The position numbers and the translations under genes were made by a program. Source: Cacajao melanocephalus (taxonomy: Eukaryota; Chordata; Mammalia; Primates; Pitheciidae). Taken from it: a stretch of 64,000 nucleotides of DNA. The notes beneath the pieces were generated by a model. That model searched no databases and was not told the origin of the DNA. It saw nothing but the letters and a program-made list of their open reading frames with translations. The DNA is taken from contig CAUYLG010038484.1 of the NCBI GenBank assembly GCA_963573385.1, forward strand, positions 1-64,000, read 5' to 3'. Of the stretch, positions 40,985 to 54,779 are shown one piece after another. The first letter of the stretch is position 1. Each line of letters begins with the position of its first letter.

Positions 40985-41320
40985 CTCTTCCTGAGTGCAG
41001 TCTGTGTGCCAAGCATTGCCATGTACATGATTTCATTGCATTCAAACGCTTATTGAAATCTTGCGAAGTAGTTAGTCTTATTTCCATTTTGCAGACAAGA
41101 AAACTGAATCTTGTCTATTTTTCTTGCAAACTCTGTAGTAAACAGATGCATATAATGGAATCCATTATCTGTGATCTCCTACTGGCACTGGTTTAAATTA
41201 GTTTCATAAAGTCCATCATCTGTTTCAATTTTTATTTTACAGAGGAGAGCAGAGTCTAAGCATTTGGGACACTAAAGATTAGTGGCAAAACTAGGTCTAT
41301 AGCCCCGGCTTCTGCTTCTC
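40985..41320 (-). mobile_element. MIR: Two MIR fragments, antisense
   Basis: The first (to about 41115) has GCAGTCTGTGTGCCAAGC and TATTTCCATTTTGCAGAC. The second (about 41225-41320) has TTTATTTTACAGAGGAG and AGTGGCAAAACTAGGTC. They may be one MIR with an insertion. Confidence 0.75.
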
Positions 41321-41324
41321 CTCC

Positions 41325-44382
<3,058 letters not shown>

Positions 44383-44388
44383 AGGAAA

Positions 44389-44545
44389 TGAACATTTATT
44401 ATGTACCCACTGTGTGCCAGACACTGTGCCTGGTCTGTCTCACACCTTACTTGTTTTGCTGTTCCTAACAATCCAGTGAGGCACGTATTATTGTCAGGAA
44501 ACTGAAAATGCCCCCCAATAATTCACAGAGCTGAGATGCAAACCT
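44389..44545 (-). mobile_element. MIR: MIR SINE, antisense
   Basis: AACATTTATTATGTACCCAC, TGTGTGCCAGACACTGTGCC, TTCCTAACAATCCAGTGAGG and the decayed core complement. Confidence 0.85.
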
Positions 44546-44689
44546 GTAAACTTGTGCACTGTTCATTATAACTCAGTGATGCTCCAGCAGAACTATTTCT
44601 TTATAAGAGACCTATAAAAGTCAAGTGTGGGAAGGCACTTTGCACATTGTCCTGAGATTCAATAAGGTCTGTTATGGAATCCCTTATTG

Positions 44690-44790
44690 GAAAGGCACTG
44701 ATCACCTCTGTGTCTGCAGTGCCTAGCACAGTGCTGGAAGCATGGTAAACTCCCAGTAAATGTTTGTTTGATTAATAGGAAACATTATTG
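44690..44790 (+). mobile_element. L2/MIR-type 3' end
   Basis: CAGTGCCTAGCACAGTGCTG and CCAGTAAATGTTTGTTTGATT are the 3' motif common to L2 and MIR elements. Confidence 0.65.
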
Positions 44791-44794
44791 TTGG

Positions 44795-45240
44795 CTCTGT
44801 TCTGCTTCCTAAGATAGAAAATTGGAATCATCTACTTTAGAGAATTTTCAACAGCGAATACTGAAACAAAAGACATGTTTTCTCATTAACTCTCAGTTGA
44901 TTAGGAAATTCAAATAACTAAAGTGCTGTAAGTATAGTTCCTAGCTTACAAGTCATCTATTTATAAGAAGAAATGGAAGGCAAGTCCATTGTGAGAACAG
45001 TTTGGCAGGCTTCAGAACCTAATCACCCTGTGGAGGACTGGCAACACTCTTCATAGGGGTAAACCTATTGCCAGCTCCATGTAAGCAACTTTCAAGCCAA
45101 CTCTTGGAATGCAAACTAAAAGTCGGAGACAATGAACATTCCCCTAATGTAAACATACTCTGTGGTTAGTATTTTCTTTCAGTAACTCAAAATTGTTACG
45201 GGATAAAAAAAGAGTCCATTTGTGTCAGCTGTAAAGGAGC
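44795..45240. other. No gene or clear repeat
   Basis: AT-rich unique sequence without a supported exon. Confidence 0.45.
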
Positions 45241-45247
45241 ATGGCAT

Positions 45248-45470
45248 CCAATAATAACTAACATTTATTTGACTTTTACAATGTGATACTCTTTCTTCTA
45301 GGGGCCACAAGTACATTAGTTTATTGTACTCTCACTACATTGGCATGCTAGGTATGGTTATTATCTCCATGTTTACGCAACGCTGACGCTGAAAGAAACT
45401 AAGTTACTAGTTCATATTGGAACTGGTATTAGAACCCAGGACTGGCTGATCCCAAAGCCCTCTATAGACC
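45248..45470 (-). mobile_element. MIR: MIR SINE, antisense
   Basis: AATAACTAACATTTATTTGAC, TGCTAGGTATGGTTATTATC, GAAAGAAACTAAGTTACTAG and ATTAGAACCCAGGACTGGC follow the reverse complement of MIR. Confidence 0.82.
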
Positions 45471-46019
45471 ACCTCTCTTGAGACACAGAGGCTGTTCGCT
45501 TCTTGATTCGATAGGAAACCGGAGGAGAGCCCATCTGAGCCCATTCACTCATAGGATCAGCAGGTCAAAAGCTGCTCTTAGGATCTAGGACTGATTATTG
45601 GAATTGGCAATGGCAAAGCCATTCTTGCCCTTGACAAGAGCTACTCTGGCAGAGTGAGGTAGAAACCTGTTTAGGCTGCTTGTAAGAGCAAAATGAAGAA
45701 AGGGTGCTATCAGTGTAGACAATTATTTTAATGAATTCTGTTGTAAAGGGTAGCCGAGAATTGGAGTAACGGCTAGAGATATGTAGAATCAATGAAGGAT
45801 TTTTAAAAAGACAGGAACATAGTAGTATGTCTGTATACTGATGGGAGTGATCTAGGACTGAAGACAATATTAATCCAGGTGGGAAGAGGCAAAAGCCACA
45901 TGAATGGGACCTGATTTATACTGAAGGCCGTAATGGCCTTAGATGATTCATCTATAGCAACAGGAGAGCGGGAGAGTAAACAAACAGGCAAATGCAGAAT
46001 GATTGCTGGGCTGCACTAA

Positions 46020-46420
<401 letters not shown>

Positions 46421-46744
46421 TAGCTGGGTGTAGATGGAAAGAAGGTGGAGAGTTATATTTTACTAGCGTTGTGTTTTTACCAGGTAAATAGCATGAAAAG
46501 AGAGCAGAACATGGTTTTGAAGGTGTAAGTAAGAGAGAAATGATAATGAAACTGGAAACCAACGTCCATAAGGAAGGAAGGAGGATCATAAGGGGAGTGA
46601 GGGACAGAGCAAACGTCATGGATAAGTAAATTATAGATGCTGGTGGGGTCAAGGACACATTGGATTAAAATAAGAGCGAGGATAAGCTGGCAAGGTAGGA
46701 GAGTGGCATACTTCACATTGATATTATGCATGGCATTGCTATGA

Positions 46745-46758
46745 CAGCAGGGGGCTGG
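46745..46758 (+). promoter_or_regulatory. CTCF-core-like motif
   Basis: CAGCAGGGGGCTGG matches the CTCF core CCAGCAGGGGGC at all but the outer bases. It lies about 1.5 kb left of the CpG island, in an antisense L2-like stretch. Chance matches of this length occur, so occupancy is unknown. Confidence 0.3.
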
Positions 46759-47104
46759 TGTGGTTGGAGCAGGTCAAGAAAGGTATAGGATGCAGAAGAC
46801 TTGAGAGATCAGAGTGTGATTATACAGATGCAGAAAAATAAGAATTATCACAGCAATGATACTGGAAAAAGTGACAGTGAATCAGATGCTATTTTCTTCA
46901 GGAAATGAGGTTAAACAACCAGAGGGTATGTAGATGGCTGAAATAGAGAAGGCAAGTAATGCAGCCTGTTATTTTCAAGGAAAGCCAGATATGGGGTTTG
47001 AGCAAGACACTGAAAGAAACATTCAGAAAGGAGACTGAGGATTTATGGGAGATTTTGCTAGTGATGAACCATGAGTTGCTGAGGACAAATGAGAGAATTC
47101 TAGG

Positions 47105-48145
47105 AGGTGGGAGGGGGATGGAGTGATGAGTGCAAACCTTCACCCAAACATACTCAATTCCTGGATTTGGGAGCTCAGATTATAAGAAGCAGGAAAAAGA
47201 AGAGGATCGAGAGATAGGCTCAGCCCCTCTAGAATGCTGCCTTGCTGAGGAAGGACAGCCCCACCCCTGCTTCCCTGGGCTCCGTAAGCAATGCTGGCTG
47301 AAAGGACTTTCTGTCCTCCATGGTGATTTGTAAACCAAAAACTGACAGTGGAAAACCCAGAGATGGCTGAGTGTTTACAAGATGAGAGCATACTGGCTCA
47401 GATCCGGGTTCTTAGGCTGTCTCAGCTGGTGCTCTGACCACTTTGAGACAATAGAAGGCCCCCCAGGAGGCTGCCCAGACTGTTGACCCTCCAGTAGCCC
47501 TCCAAGGGTGGAGAAGGGACAACCATTTCCATGCTTGCTCCTTCTTTCCCCCGGACCCCGCCCTGGGTCATCAGCTGCTGGGCTCGCTCTGGAGCACATC
47601 CCAAGTCCAGACTCCCCGCCCCCCGCAATTCAGAGCCGTCACAGTCAGTCCTGGGGTCTGGGGGGAGATACATAACACATCTGCCCAAGTTATCCAGGCC
47701 ACTGACCCAGAGAGGGAGGTTCTCACAGCGTGACATTAATTATTTTAGAATTTACATCTCTCAGAGCATAACGATTGCTTCTAAGTTCTGTATTAGAAGT
47801 AGTCAATCTTTCACAGAGTAGAAGGAGCACTGCTCTTCTCTCCTCCCTTCCCTTCTTCCTCACATACTCCTACCACAATGCTGTCACGCATACATTCACA
47901 ACTTCTCAGCCTCAGTTTCCCTACCTGTGCAATGGGGTTCATATTACTTTGCCCACTTGAGCCAAGTGATCTCCTGAAGAGTAGGAAATAATGTTGGACT
48001 GGAGTTGGAATTCTGGTTCCAAAAGGAGGGGACTCGGGGGCATTTGGTGCTCCTCCTACCTTTTGCGAGACCTATTCAAGCCCTGAAAATTCTCCGTCTC
48101 CTCAGGAGAAGCCACAGAACAAATGATTTCCCAAGCGTCGGAGGA
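47105..48145. other. Upstream flank of the CpG island
   Basis: The GC content rises from about 47500. A MIR-like patch at 47895-47970 (CAGCCTCAGTTTCCCTACC) is the last repeat before the island. Overlapping minus-strand frames at 47375-47736 have low-complexity proline/glycine content and no motif. Confidence 0.5.
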
Positions 48146-48197
48146 GGGCAGACAACACAACAGAGCAGGGAATCGGGTTAGAACGGGTTATGCTCTG

Positions 48198-48211
48198 ATT
48201 TTCCGGAAAAT
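48198..48211. promoter_or_regulatory. Palindromic ETS-like site
   Basis: ATTTTCCGGAAAAT is a perfect 14-bp palindrome holding two facing CCGGAA cores, the ETS-family recognition sequence. It sits on the left shoulder of the CpG island. Confidence 0.5.
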
Positions 48212-48219
48212 GGGCAAAC

Positions 48220-48230
48220 GGGGCGGGGAC
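48220..48230 (+). promoter_or_regulatory. GC box (Sp/KLF)
   Basis: GGGGCGGGGAC matches the Sp1 consensus and lies about 20 bp right of the ETS palindrome. Confidence 0.5.
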
Positions 48231-48296
48231 TGGGGAGGACTCAGCCAGCAGGGAGTTTGGAGGCCGCGCGCGCCGCCGCGGAGCATGACGGCCACG

Positions 48297-48309
48297 GTCG
48301 CCTAGCAAC
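48297..48309 (+). promoter_or_regulatory. RFX X-box, perfect consensus
   Basis: GTCGCC-T-AGCAAC fits the X-box rule GTNRCC-N(0-3)-RGYAAC at every fixed position. RFX factors bind such sites in promoters of many ciliary genes, and also at MHC class II promoters and others. It overlaps a six-codon upstream ORF starting at 48286. The placement in the CpG-rich core supports a functional site, but occupancy cannot be shown from sequence. Confidence 0.6.
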
Positions 48310-48715
48310 GAGCGGGGATGCGCGGGGCGCCTGGGTGGGCGAGGGGTGCTCGCTGCCGCCGCCGCCGCCGCAGCGCGCCCTCCGGCCCCGGGGACCGCGG
48401 GAAAACTTTGCGGCTCCTCGGCGCTGGGGCGTCTGCGCCAGGCCCGGCGGACAGAGCAATGCGCCCCGCAGGCTGAGGGAAGACGGTGCGGTTGCGGCCC
48501 AGCGCCCGGCCCGGGTAGCCGCGGAGAAAGTTGGCGCGCGCCTGACGGCGCCTGGAAGCAGCGCGGTGCCCGGGCCGAGTTGCCCCCAAGTTTCTGCGGC
48601 GATTTCTCACTCCCAGGGGACCGGAAGGCCCGAATCCCGCGGGACCCCGGCTCACGGATTCTGAGCGCTGGGAGAGAGAAGCCCGCGCTTTTCCCGGGGA
48701 CCTGCGCTTGAGCTG

Positions 48716-48833
48716 ATGCTTGGTGGGTTCGCCCTGGATGGTAGCGATTCGAGTTTTGTTTTCTGCTTTTCTTCTCCCCCAGACAGTGAGTTTGTGGAAG
48801 CCTCGCCCGCATCCTACAGCTCAGACGAGTTAG
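48716..48833 (+). CDS. Partial first-exon frame ending at a strong splice donor
   Basis: From ATG at 48716 the frame stays open for 39 codons to a consensus donor (TTAG|GTAAGT, intron from 48834), so the rest would lie right of the window. The last 17 codons, from 48783, encode an acidic, serine-rich segment (SEFVEASPASYSSDEL) that looks coding. The start is doubtful: its context is weak (C at -3, C at +4) and shorter upstream ORFs begin at 48286 and 48318. A very strong acceptor-like tract (TTTTCTTCTCCCCCAG) ends at 48782, so 48783-48833 could be a separate 51-nt exon. The frame past 48834 is probably intron. Gene not recognised. Confidence 0.35.
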
Positions 48834-49038
48834 GTAAGTCTGCTCCTTTTGTCTTTTATTTTTTCGTCGCAATTCTGCCGGAGAACCGCGAGTTTGGGGG
48901 GCGCCGAGATGAACTCAGCCTGAGGTGGGGCCGGAGTCAGGGTGCGGAGGGAAATGGCCAGGGGACACCTGCTGCCTTCGCGGCGGGAACCGGCCTTTCC
49001 TTGGCGCTGTGGGTGGCGGGGCAAGTGTCCAATGTGCC

Positions 49039-49040
<2 letters not shown>

Positions 49041-49083
<43 letters not shown>

Positions 49084-49100
49084 CGCGCGCGCACGTGCGT
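49041..49100. repeat. (GT)n(GC)n alternating tract
   Basis: About 19 GT units pass into GTGCGTGCGCGCGCGCACGTGC. Alternating purine-pyrimidine with a GC core is the classic Z-DNA-forming composition. It lies about 210 bp right of the exon donor, at the island edge. Confidence 0.95.
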
Positions 49101-49104
49101 CTGG

Positions 49105-50505
49105 GTCAGTAGAGCTGCTCCGAGGAGCCTGGCACAGCAAACTTCTAGACCTGGGGATTCTGTAACCTGCGCTCATCCTGCCGGAAGGACATAAGTGGCT
49201 GGTTCTGTCTTACCAAGTACCTGGCAGGAGAAGGACTTTGTATGGGTCGTCCTTACCCTGAATTTAATGAAGTCAGGCGCTGAAAACGGCGGTGTAATTA
49301 TTAAACTATAAGGCCCGGGAGCTGCTTCCCTCCCTGGTTTCTATTCCTCAGTTAGCCTGTAGGCGTCTCCAGACAGGACATTCCATCCTCATGCCTGCTG
49401 TCATGGTAAGTGGAGATTTGTGATGGGTGAAGCGGGACACTCTTGTCAGAGACAGGCTGAAAAGAGAGTGTAGAGAAAGAAATGCGAATGGTCAGGATCT
49501 CTCTAACTTCCTGCCACCCCATTCTCACTCGGTGGCTTAGTGGTTGGGTCCTTCTCTCTTTTCCTTCTGCTGTCAGGGTTAGTTTAGCTGCGACTGGTCT
49601 GGGCTATCAAGTCTGTCCTTACTGTTCTTTCATCACTAGCCTGAATATCTTGCCTGCCTACCATGAAATGAAAGAATTTATTTGATGATATCTGTTGCAG
49701 TAAAAGAGGAGGGGAACTGTCCACAAACAGCGGTTTAAATACGTTTATCCTCAGTAACACGCTCAGCTGTGGGCACCCTGTTCCTGGTCAGCCTCTTGTG
49801 CTGGGAAGAATGTCCTCATCAAGTCTCACAGGACCTGAAGCAAAATTCCACCTTGACAACGACTTTCATTCATTTCTAAGAGCCAAGCACCCGAAATAGG
49901 TCTGGATCAAGGTTGGCATTCTGTGGTAGGGAAGAGTACCAGGTTTTATTCAGAGGATGTGTTTCTGACAAGTTGTGAGGCAATCACTTCTCTATCAATG
50001 GAATCATAGACTAAATGCATGAGCAAAACTAGCTTTTGAAACACACTGTGGTGAATCATTTTATGAAATGAAACTGACATCTAAACCATAGCTTTGCATG
50101 ATGTGATTTATTAAGAGGGCAGGTACCTGATGCTCTGCTCCACGCATGTATAATTGTATGTTAATGACACTAGCATTGATGCCCCACAGTTTGACAGAAG
50201 CTATTTGGTCCTGGTTCATCCATAAACGTAAGCAATGGCAGGATGAGCATTGCTTGCTCTGAGAAACCAGCCTGTATAACTACTAAATTGTTTGCATTCA
50301 CAGAATGATTTGTGTAGTGGGAAGGCCCAGGTATCTGACCCTTTTTCATCTCCATATCTCCCTCTGGGACTTTCAGACTGGACTGCCCCCATGAGGCACT
50401 GACAAATACGGGTATCCTTTCAAATTAGCAATATAGAATCAAAAACAATGTTTTTTCTCTTCAGCTCCCCTATGGTAAAAGCCCAGTTTCTCATGAGGAG
50501 TTTAG
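49105..50505. other. Probable start of intron 1, no gene
   Basis: GC content falls back from the island. There is no recognised repeat and no supported exon. The frame at 49482-49685 has no motif. Confidence 0.5.
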
Positions 50506-50511
50506 AGTGTG

Positions 50512-50875
50512 TGTCTTAGTCCATTTGGGTTTCTTTATCAAAACCGGACTGGGTCATTTGTAAACAACAGAAATGTATTTCTCACAAATTCTGGAGGCTG
50601 GGAATTCCAAGATCAAGAGACTGGCAGACTCAGTGTCTGGTGAGGGCCTGCTTCCTGGTTCACAGATGGCTATCTTCTCACCGTGTCCTCAATATGGCAG
50701 AAGAGGGCCAGGGAGCTCTTGCCGTCTCTTTTCTAAGGACACTAATCCCTCTGGTGAGAGCTCCATCCTTGTGACCTAATCACTTCCCAAAGGCCTCACC
50801 TCCAAATACCGTCACATTGAGGATTAGGTTTCAACATATAAATTTTGAGGGGATATAAATATTCAGTCTATAGCA
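50512..50875 (-). mobile_element. MLT1-like MaLR solo LTR, antisense, with 5-bp TSD
   Basis: Starts TGTCTTAGTCCATTTGGG, contains GAGGCTGGGAATTCCAAG, GGTGAGGGCCTGCTTCC and CCAAAGGCCTCACCTCC, and ends AGTCTATAGCA. It is flanked by GTGTG at 50507-50511 and 50876-50880. No internal genes. Confidence 0.92.
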
Positions 50876-50984
50876 GTGTGATGGGAACCATGGGGTTCCC
50901 TTCTGGGTTCTGGGCTTGCAGGGTGATAGAGAAAATAAAACGGAAGTCTGAGAGTTTGAGATCAAAGTTCTAGCTTTCAGTCTG

Positions 50985-51070
50985 CTCCAGCTTCTTTAGC
51001 AGATATGTTAATTAGCCTTAGTTTCTTCATCTGCAAAAAGCAAAGGTTGTGCCCGGTGATCCCTGAGGTG
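50985..51070 (+). mobile_element. MIR: MIR fragment
   Basis: GCCTTAGTTTCTTCATCTGC is the MIR core, preceded by decayed sequence. Confidence 0.6.
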
Positions 51071-51462
51071 TCTCCCAGTTCTACTCTCACCTCTTAAAGT
51101 GCTGTGAGGGGCTGTAAGGCAGAGGAGGCCTATAGCCATTGGGAATTCATTGTTTATATTCATGTGCCATGCTGTTTGGGTACATGGTGTCCCCAAGGAC
51201 AGAGCAGCTCTCTGGATCAGGCTGCTTTGTTTTCATGCTATTCAGGTCAAAGACAGAGCTGTCATTTCTCCCTTGGAAAGAGTCATGATGGTTTTTGGTA
51301 CTTTTCTTAGACACACAGAAAAATGCCTCTTACAGCAGTTGATGAGCTTGTCAAGCAACCATTCTTTCTGGAGCATAGATGAGCCCAGGTTCACTCCTGG
51401 CCAGAATATGAGAAGAGGCAGAGGAAAGTTAAAAGAAAATTGTTTTTCTACTGATAATACTA

Positions 51463-51464
51463 CC

Positions 51465-51499
<35 letters not shown>

Positions 51500-51541
51500 C
51501 TCCTCCTCCTCTTCTTCTTCTTCTTTCTTCTTCTTCTTTTT

Positions 51542-51543
<2 letters not shown>
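51463..51543. repeat. 81-nt pure pyrimidine (TTC/TCC)n tract
   Basis: Every base is C or T: blocks of TTC, TCC and TTTC leading into the poly(T) of the Alu to its right. It probably grew from the Alu tail (GAA-type on the other strand). The polyserine frame across it is an artefact. Confidence 0.97.
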
Positions 51544-51853
<310 letters not shown>

Positions 51854-51879
51854 TAGGTTTTCCACACCAAGTAATTCTT

Positions 51880-52730
51880 TAATGCTTTGCAGCCACCGAC
51901 CAGATGTCCTACAGTTTAATTAAATTTTACCACTACCCAAAGTTAGCACAGGCCCTATAGGGTTAAGGGCTCAGTCTTGCAAGACTACCTACCACTTCAG
52001 GTATCAACTGCAAGTGGTGGGTCCACATATTACCCATACTTATGTCTAACTTGGCTACAAATCAGGGCTTCCTACAACCTTCTTTTGGTTTCTGTAATTT
52101 ACTTTAATAGCTTACAGAACTTGGGGAAACACTATACTTACGTTTGCCAGGTTATTATAAAAGATACAAACGAACAGCTGGATGAAGAGATGCAGAGGGT
52201 GAAGTCTGGAAGGGTCCAAAGTACAGAAGCTTCTGTCCTTTTAGACTTGGGGTGCACCACCCTCCTGGCTTATGGATAGGTTCACTAACTCAGAAACTCT
52301 CCATACCCCCTCATTTAGGGTTTTTATGGTTGTTCCACTAGGCATGATTGATTGAATCATTGACCATGGGTGATTAACTCAATCCCCAGTCCCTTTCCCT
52401 CCCCAAAGGTCAGGTGTGTATGTGGCAGGAGTGGGGGAGGAAGGGGAGAGAGTAAGTGGGTGGGGCTGGTAATTTCAACCTTTTAATAATATGGCTGGTT
52501 CTTCCCACAACCAACCCCCATCCTGAAGCTGTCTAAGGACTTTCAGCCACCAGTTATCTCATTAGCCTAAATTCAGGTATGGTTACAAGGTACGTGTTAT
52601 GAATAAAAAAAGATGCTCCTGTCACCTCTATCACTCAGGAAATTTCAAGGGTTTTAGCAGCTCTGTGCTGAGAACCAGGGATGTAAACCAAATACATATA
52701 TATATTTTTATTACATCATAGCATCACGGA
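51880..52730 (-). mobile_element. MLT2: MLT2-like ERVL LTR, antisense
   Basis: GATACAAACGAACAGCTGGATG, GGTGAAGTCTGGAAGGGTCC, GGGGTGCACCACCCTCCTGG, GCATGATTGATTGAATCATTG and CATTAGCCTAAATTCAGG match antisense MLT2-type LTRs in order. It is decayed with unclear ends, and no viral genes are present. The 100-codon frame at 51977-52279 is within it. Confidence 0.78.
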
Positions 52731-52734
52731 AGTC

Positions 52735-53800
52735 CTAAAAATTTAGGTTGAATTCAGTTGCAGTTACTTGTGACCCTGGGCAGGTGTTTAAACTGCTTTA
52801 AACCTCAGTTATTTAATCAACTCAGTTGGGACCTTGCCTGGGTATGGTAAATGGTGTATGTAAAGTCCATGTATTGAATGTGCTTGTAATTCAGGAAGTG
52901 CTTTTATTTTATTGTCTTATTATTATTATTCATTTAAAACATACTTATTTCCCAAGCCTCAAGGATGAAATAGCTTTTATTAGTTATGCCACCTACTAAT
53001 CAAATCATTTTTATTTCTGGAAACTTCTCTACAACTTAGCTAGTCTCCAAAAAGGGATAGTCAGGAATGGTGATTAGGTCAGTGGAATTATTTAATGATT
53101 TGTCCCTGAAGCCTTATGTGGAATGGTTTTCTGTCTGAGGTTTTGGTGATAGTTTCACTACTTTTTTGTCTTGTGATTGGTAGTCCATTCCACCTTCAAA
53201 TTTTTATATCAGTCTGCAAGTTAATAACTATTGGCTCCTTGGTGGATCGATTCTGTGTTGCAGCAAGATTATATAATAAAATTAAGTCACCGAAAAGGGG
53301 CTTTTGAAAAAGCAGTAGAGAAAGGGGTCAATCTCTGGATGAATGCTGTATTTAAGGTGGCCATGATGGAGAGTCAAGAAATACACTTTCTTTCCTGAGG
53401 TGGTGGTACCGTTTTCTGAGGAGACAAAGCCCACACTTTCCCATAGTTTCCGTGGCCTTTCTGTAGTTCCATCCATAGCTAGAAGTTACAGCCATCTGAG
53501 AGGGTTAGAAAGAATGTGTGGAGAGTTGGGATGAACCCAGATGTACCACATCTGCCCTGTTAATAACCTTGACTGAGTCTCCTCTACCTGGAGGATAGAT
53601 ATTTGGTTTGACGTAGGAGGAATGCCATGATCTGCATCACTCACACCCACTATGCCACTCTAGTTGTATGGAACTATGGGGCAATCCTCTACATTCAGCT
53701 CGGATTCCACACCTGCATGCTCCTCCTCCCCCTTCTCCCTGTCTCCCCTGGCTTGCTCCTACCCAGCCTTCAGCACGAATCCCATGTGTCATGTCCTCCT
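52735..53800. other. No gene, short (ATT)n
   Basis: A short ATT repeat at 52918-52932. Otherwise unique sequence with frames on both strands lacking motifs. Confidence 0.5.
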
Positions 53801-53802
53801 GG

Positions 53803-53998
53803 TGTTTTTCAATTTTGGCTGCACATTAGATTCAGGAGGAGCTTTTAGAAGTCCAGAGACCAGTTCGCAATCCTGAACGATTACATCCGAATCTCTGGGA
53901 TGTGGACCCAAGCATCAATGTTACTGCGTTTTGTTTGTTTGTTTTTAATCACATCTCAAGTGATTTCAATGTGCAGCTAAGATTGTGAACAACTGCCC
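53803..53998. mobile_element. MER5A: MER5A hAT DNA transposon
   Basis: TTTTTCAATTTTGGCTGCAC at the left, GAATCTCTGGGATGTGGACC inside and TCAATGTGCAGCTAAGATTG with GTGAACAACTGCC at the right. A TTTG repeat expansion lies in the middle. Confidence 0.85.
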
Positions 53999-54004
53999 TA
54001 CATT

Positions 54005-54775
54005 GTGGCTACCTTATTCTTCTTTGTAAATCTATCGGCCAGCACAGTGCTCAACACAAGCTATTCTTCAGTTAGTATTTGTTAAATGACAGAGTGAGGG
54101 CACCACCCCTGAGACACTTTATCTTTTCACACTTGTATATCTCTTAGACTGGCCTGTCTGCTTGTTATAACAGTGCCTTGAGGACTGAATCCTTTCACCT
54201 GTGACCTATATCTCCTCTGTTTATTCCTGGGGCTTATCCAGCTTATTTTTTATTTTTCTTAAAAATTGAAGTTTTAAAACTCCAATTTTTAAACTTTAGT
54301 TTTTTTTAGCATAAAAGTATTACATGCTTATTTTAGAAAATCTGGACATTAGAAAGAAGAGTGGGGAGCTCAAGCTCACCACCCACAAGCAAACTGGTTT
54401 CTTGTTTCCTCAGCCTTTTGTAATTTGTTGCCCTTTGGGGTTGCTTGACCCTCTGGCATGCCTCAAGGAGCTCAGTTGCTGCTGTCTCTGCTCAGATCTG
54501 GTGAACTGGCCCATGAGTGCCAGGAGAGGAACGTGTCATGAGAACAGTATTCTAGGGAGCCACTAAGGGCTAAATCCCCTGAGGGCCAATATGCAAGGAG
54601 AAGGTATTTTCTTGTGCTATTCTGGCCTTCCTCATTCAGGCAGGATGTATGCTGGGTCTTATTAGGATAAACGATGACATTTGTATAGCTTCCTTAAAGT
54701 AATAACTTAAATACTTCCCAGTCTCTTCCCACCTGCTTGTTGTCCAAAAATATGGGATGAGATTGAAGCTTTAGA
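54005..54775. other. L2-like tail then unique sequence
   Basis: An L2-like 3' motif (CAGCACAGTGCTCAACAC) is near 54040-54090. The rest, including the frame at 54324-54566, shows no gene. Confidence 0.4.
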
Positions 54776-54779
54776 TCAC

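Larger units (their letters stand above)
48150..49110 (+). promoter_or_regulatory. CpG-island promoter, the only one in the window
   Basis: CpG density is far above every other part of the window, above all at 48260-48670, where runs such as GGCCGCGCGCGCCGCCGCGG occur and CpG is not depleted. The core is free of repeats. No TATA box is seen, so dispersed initiation is expected. It contains a palindromic ETS-like site, a GC box, a perfect RFX X-box and five GCC units at 48355-48369. A good splice donor (AG|GTAAGT at 48834) points to plus-strand transcription, with the gene body to the right. Bidirectional activity is possible. I do not recognise the gene. Confidence 0.88.

Noticed and set aside
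48102..48872. 256-codon minus-strand open frame across the CpG island
   Set aside because: GC-rich DNA lacks stop codons by composition. The product is Arg/Pro/Ala-rich with low complexity, has no domain, and runs against the plus-strand donor.
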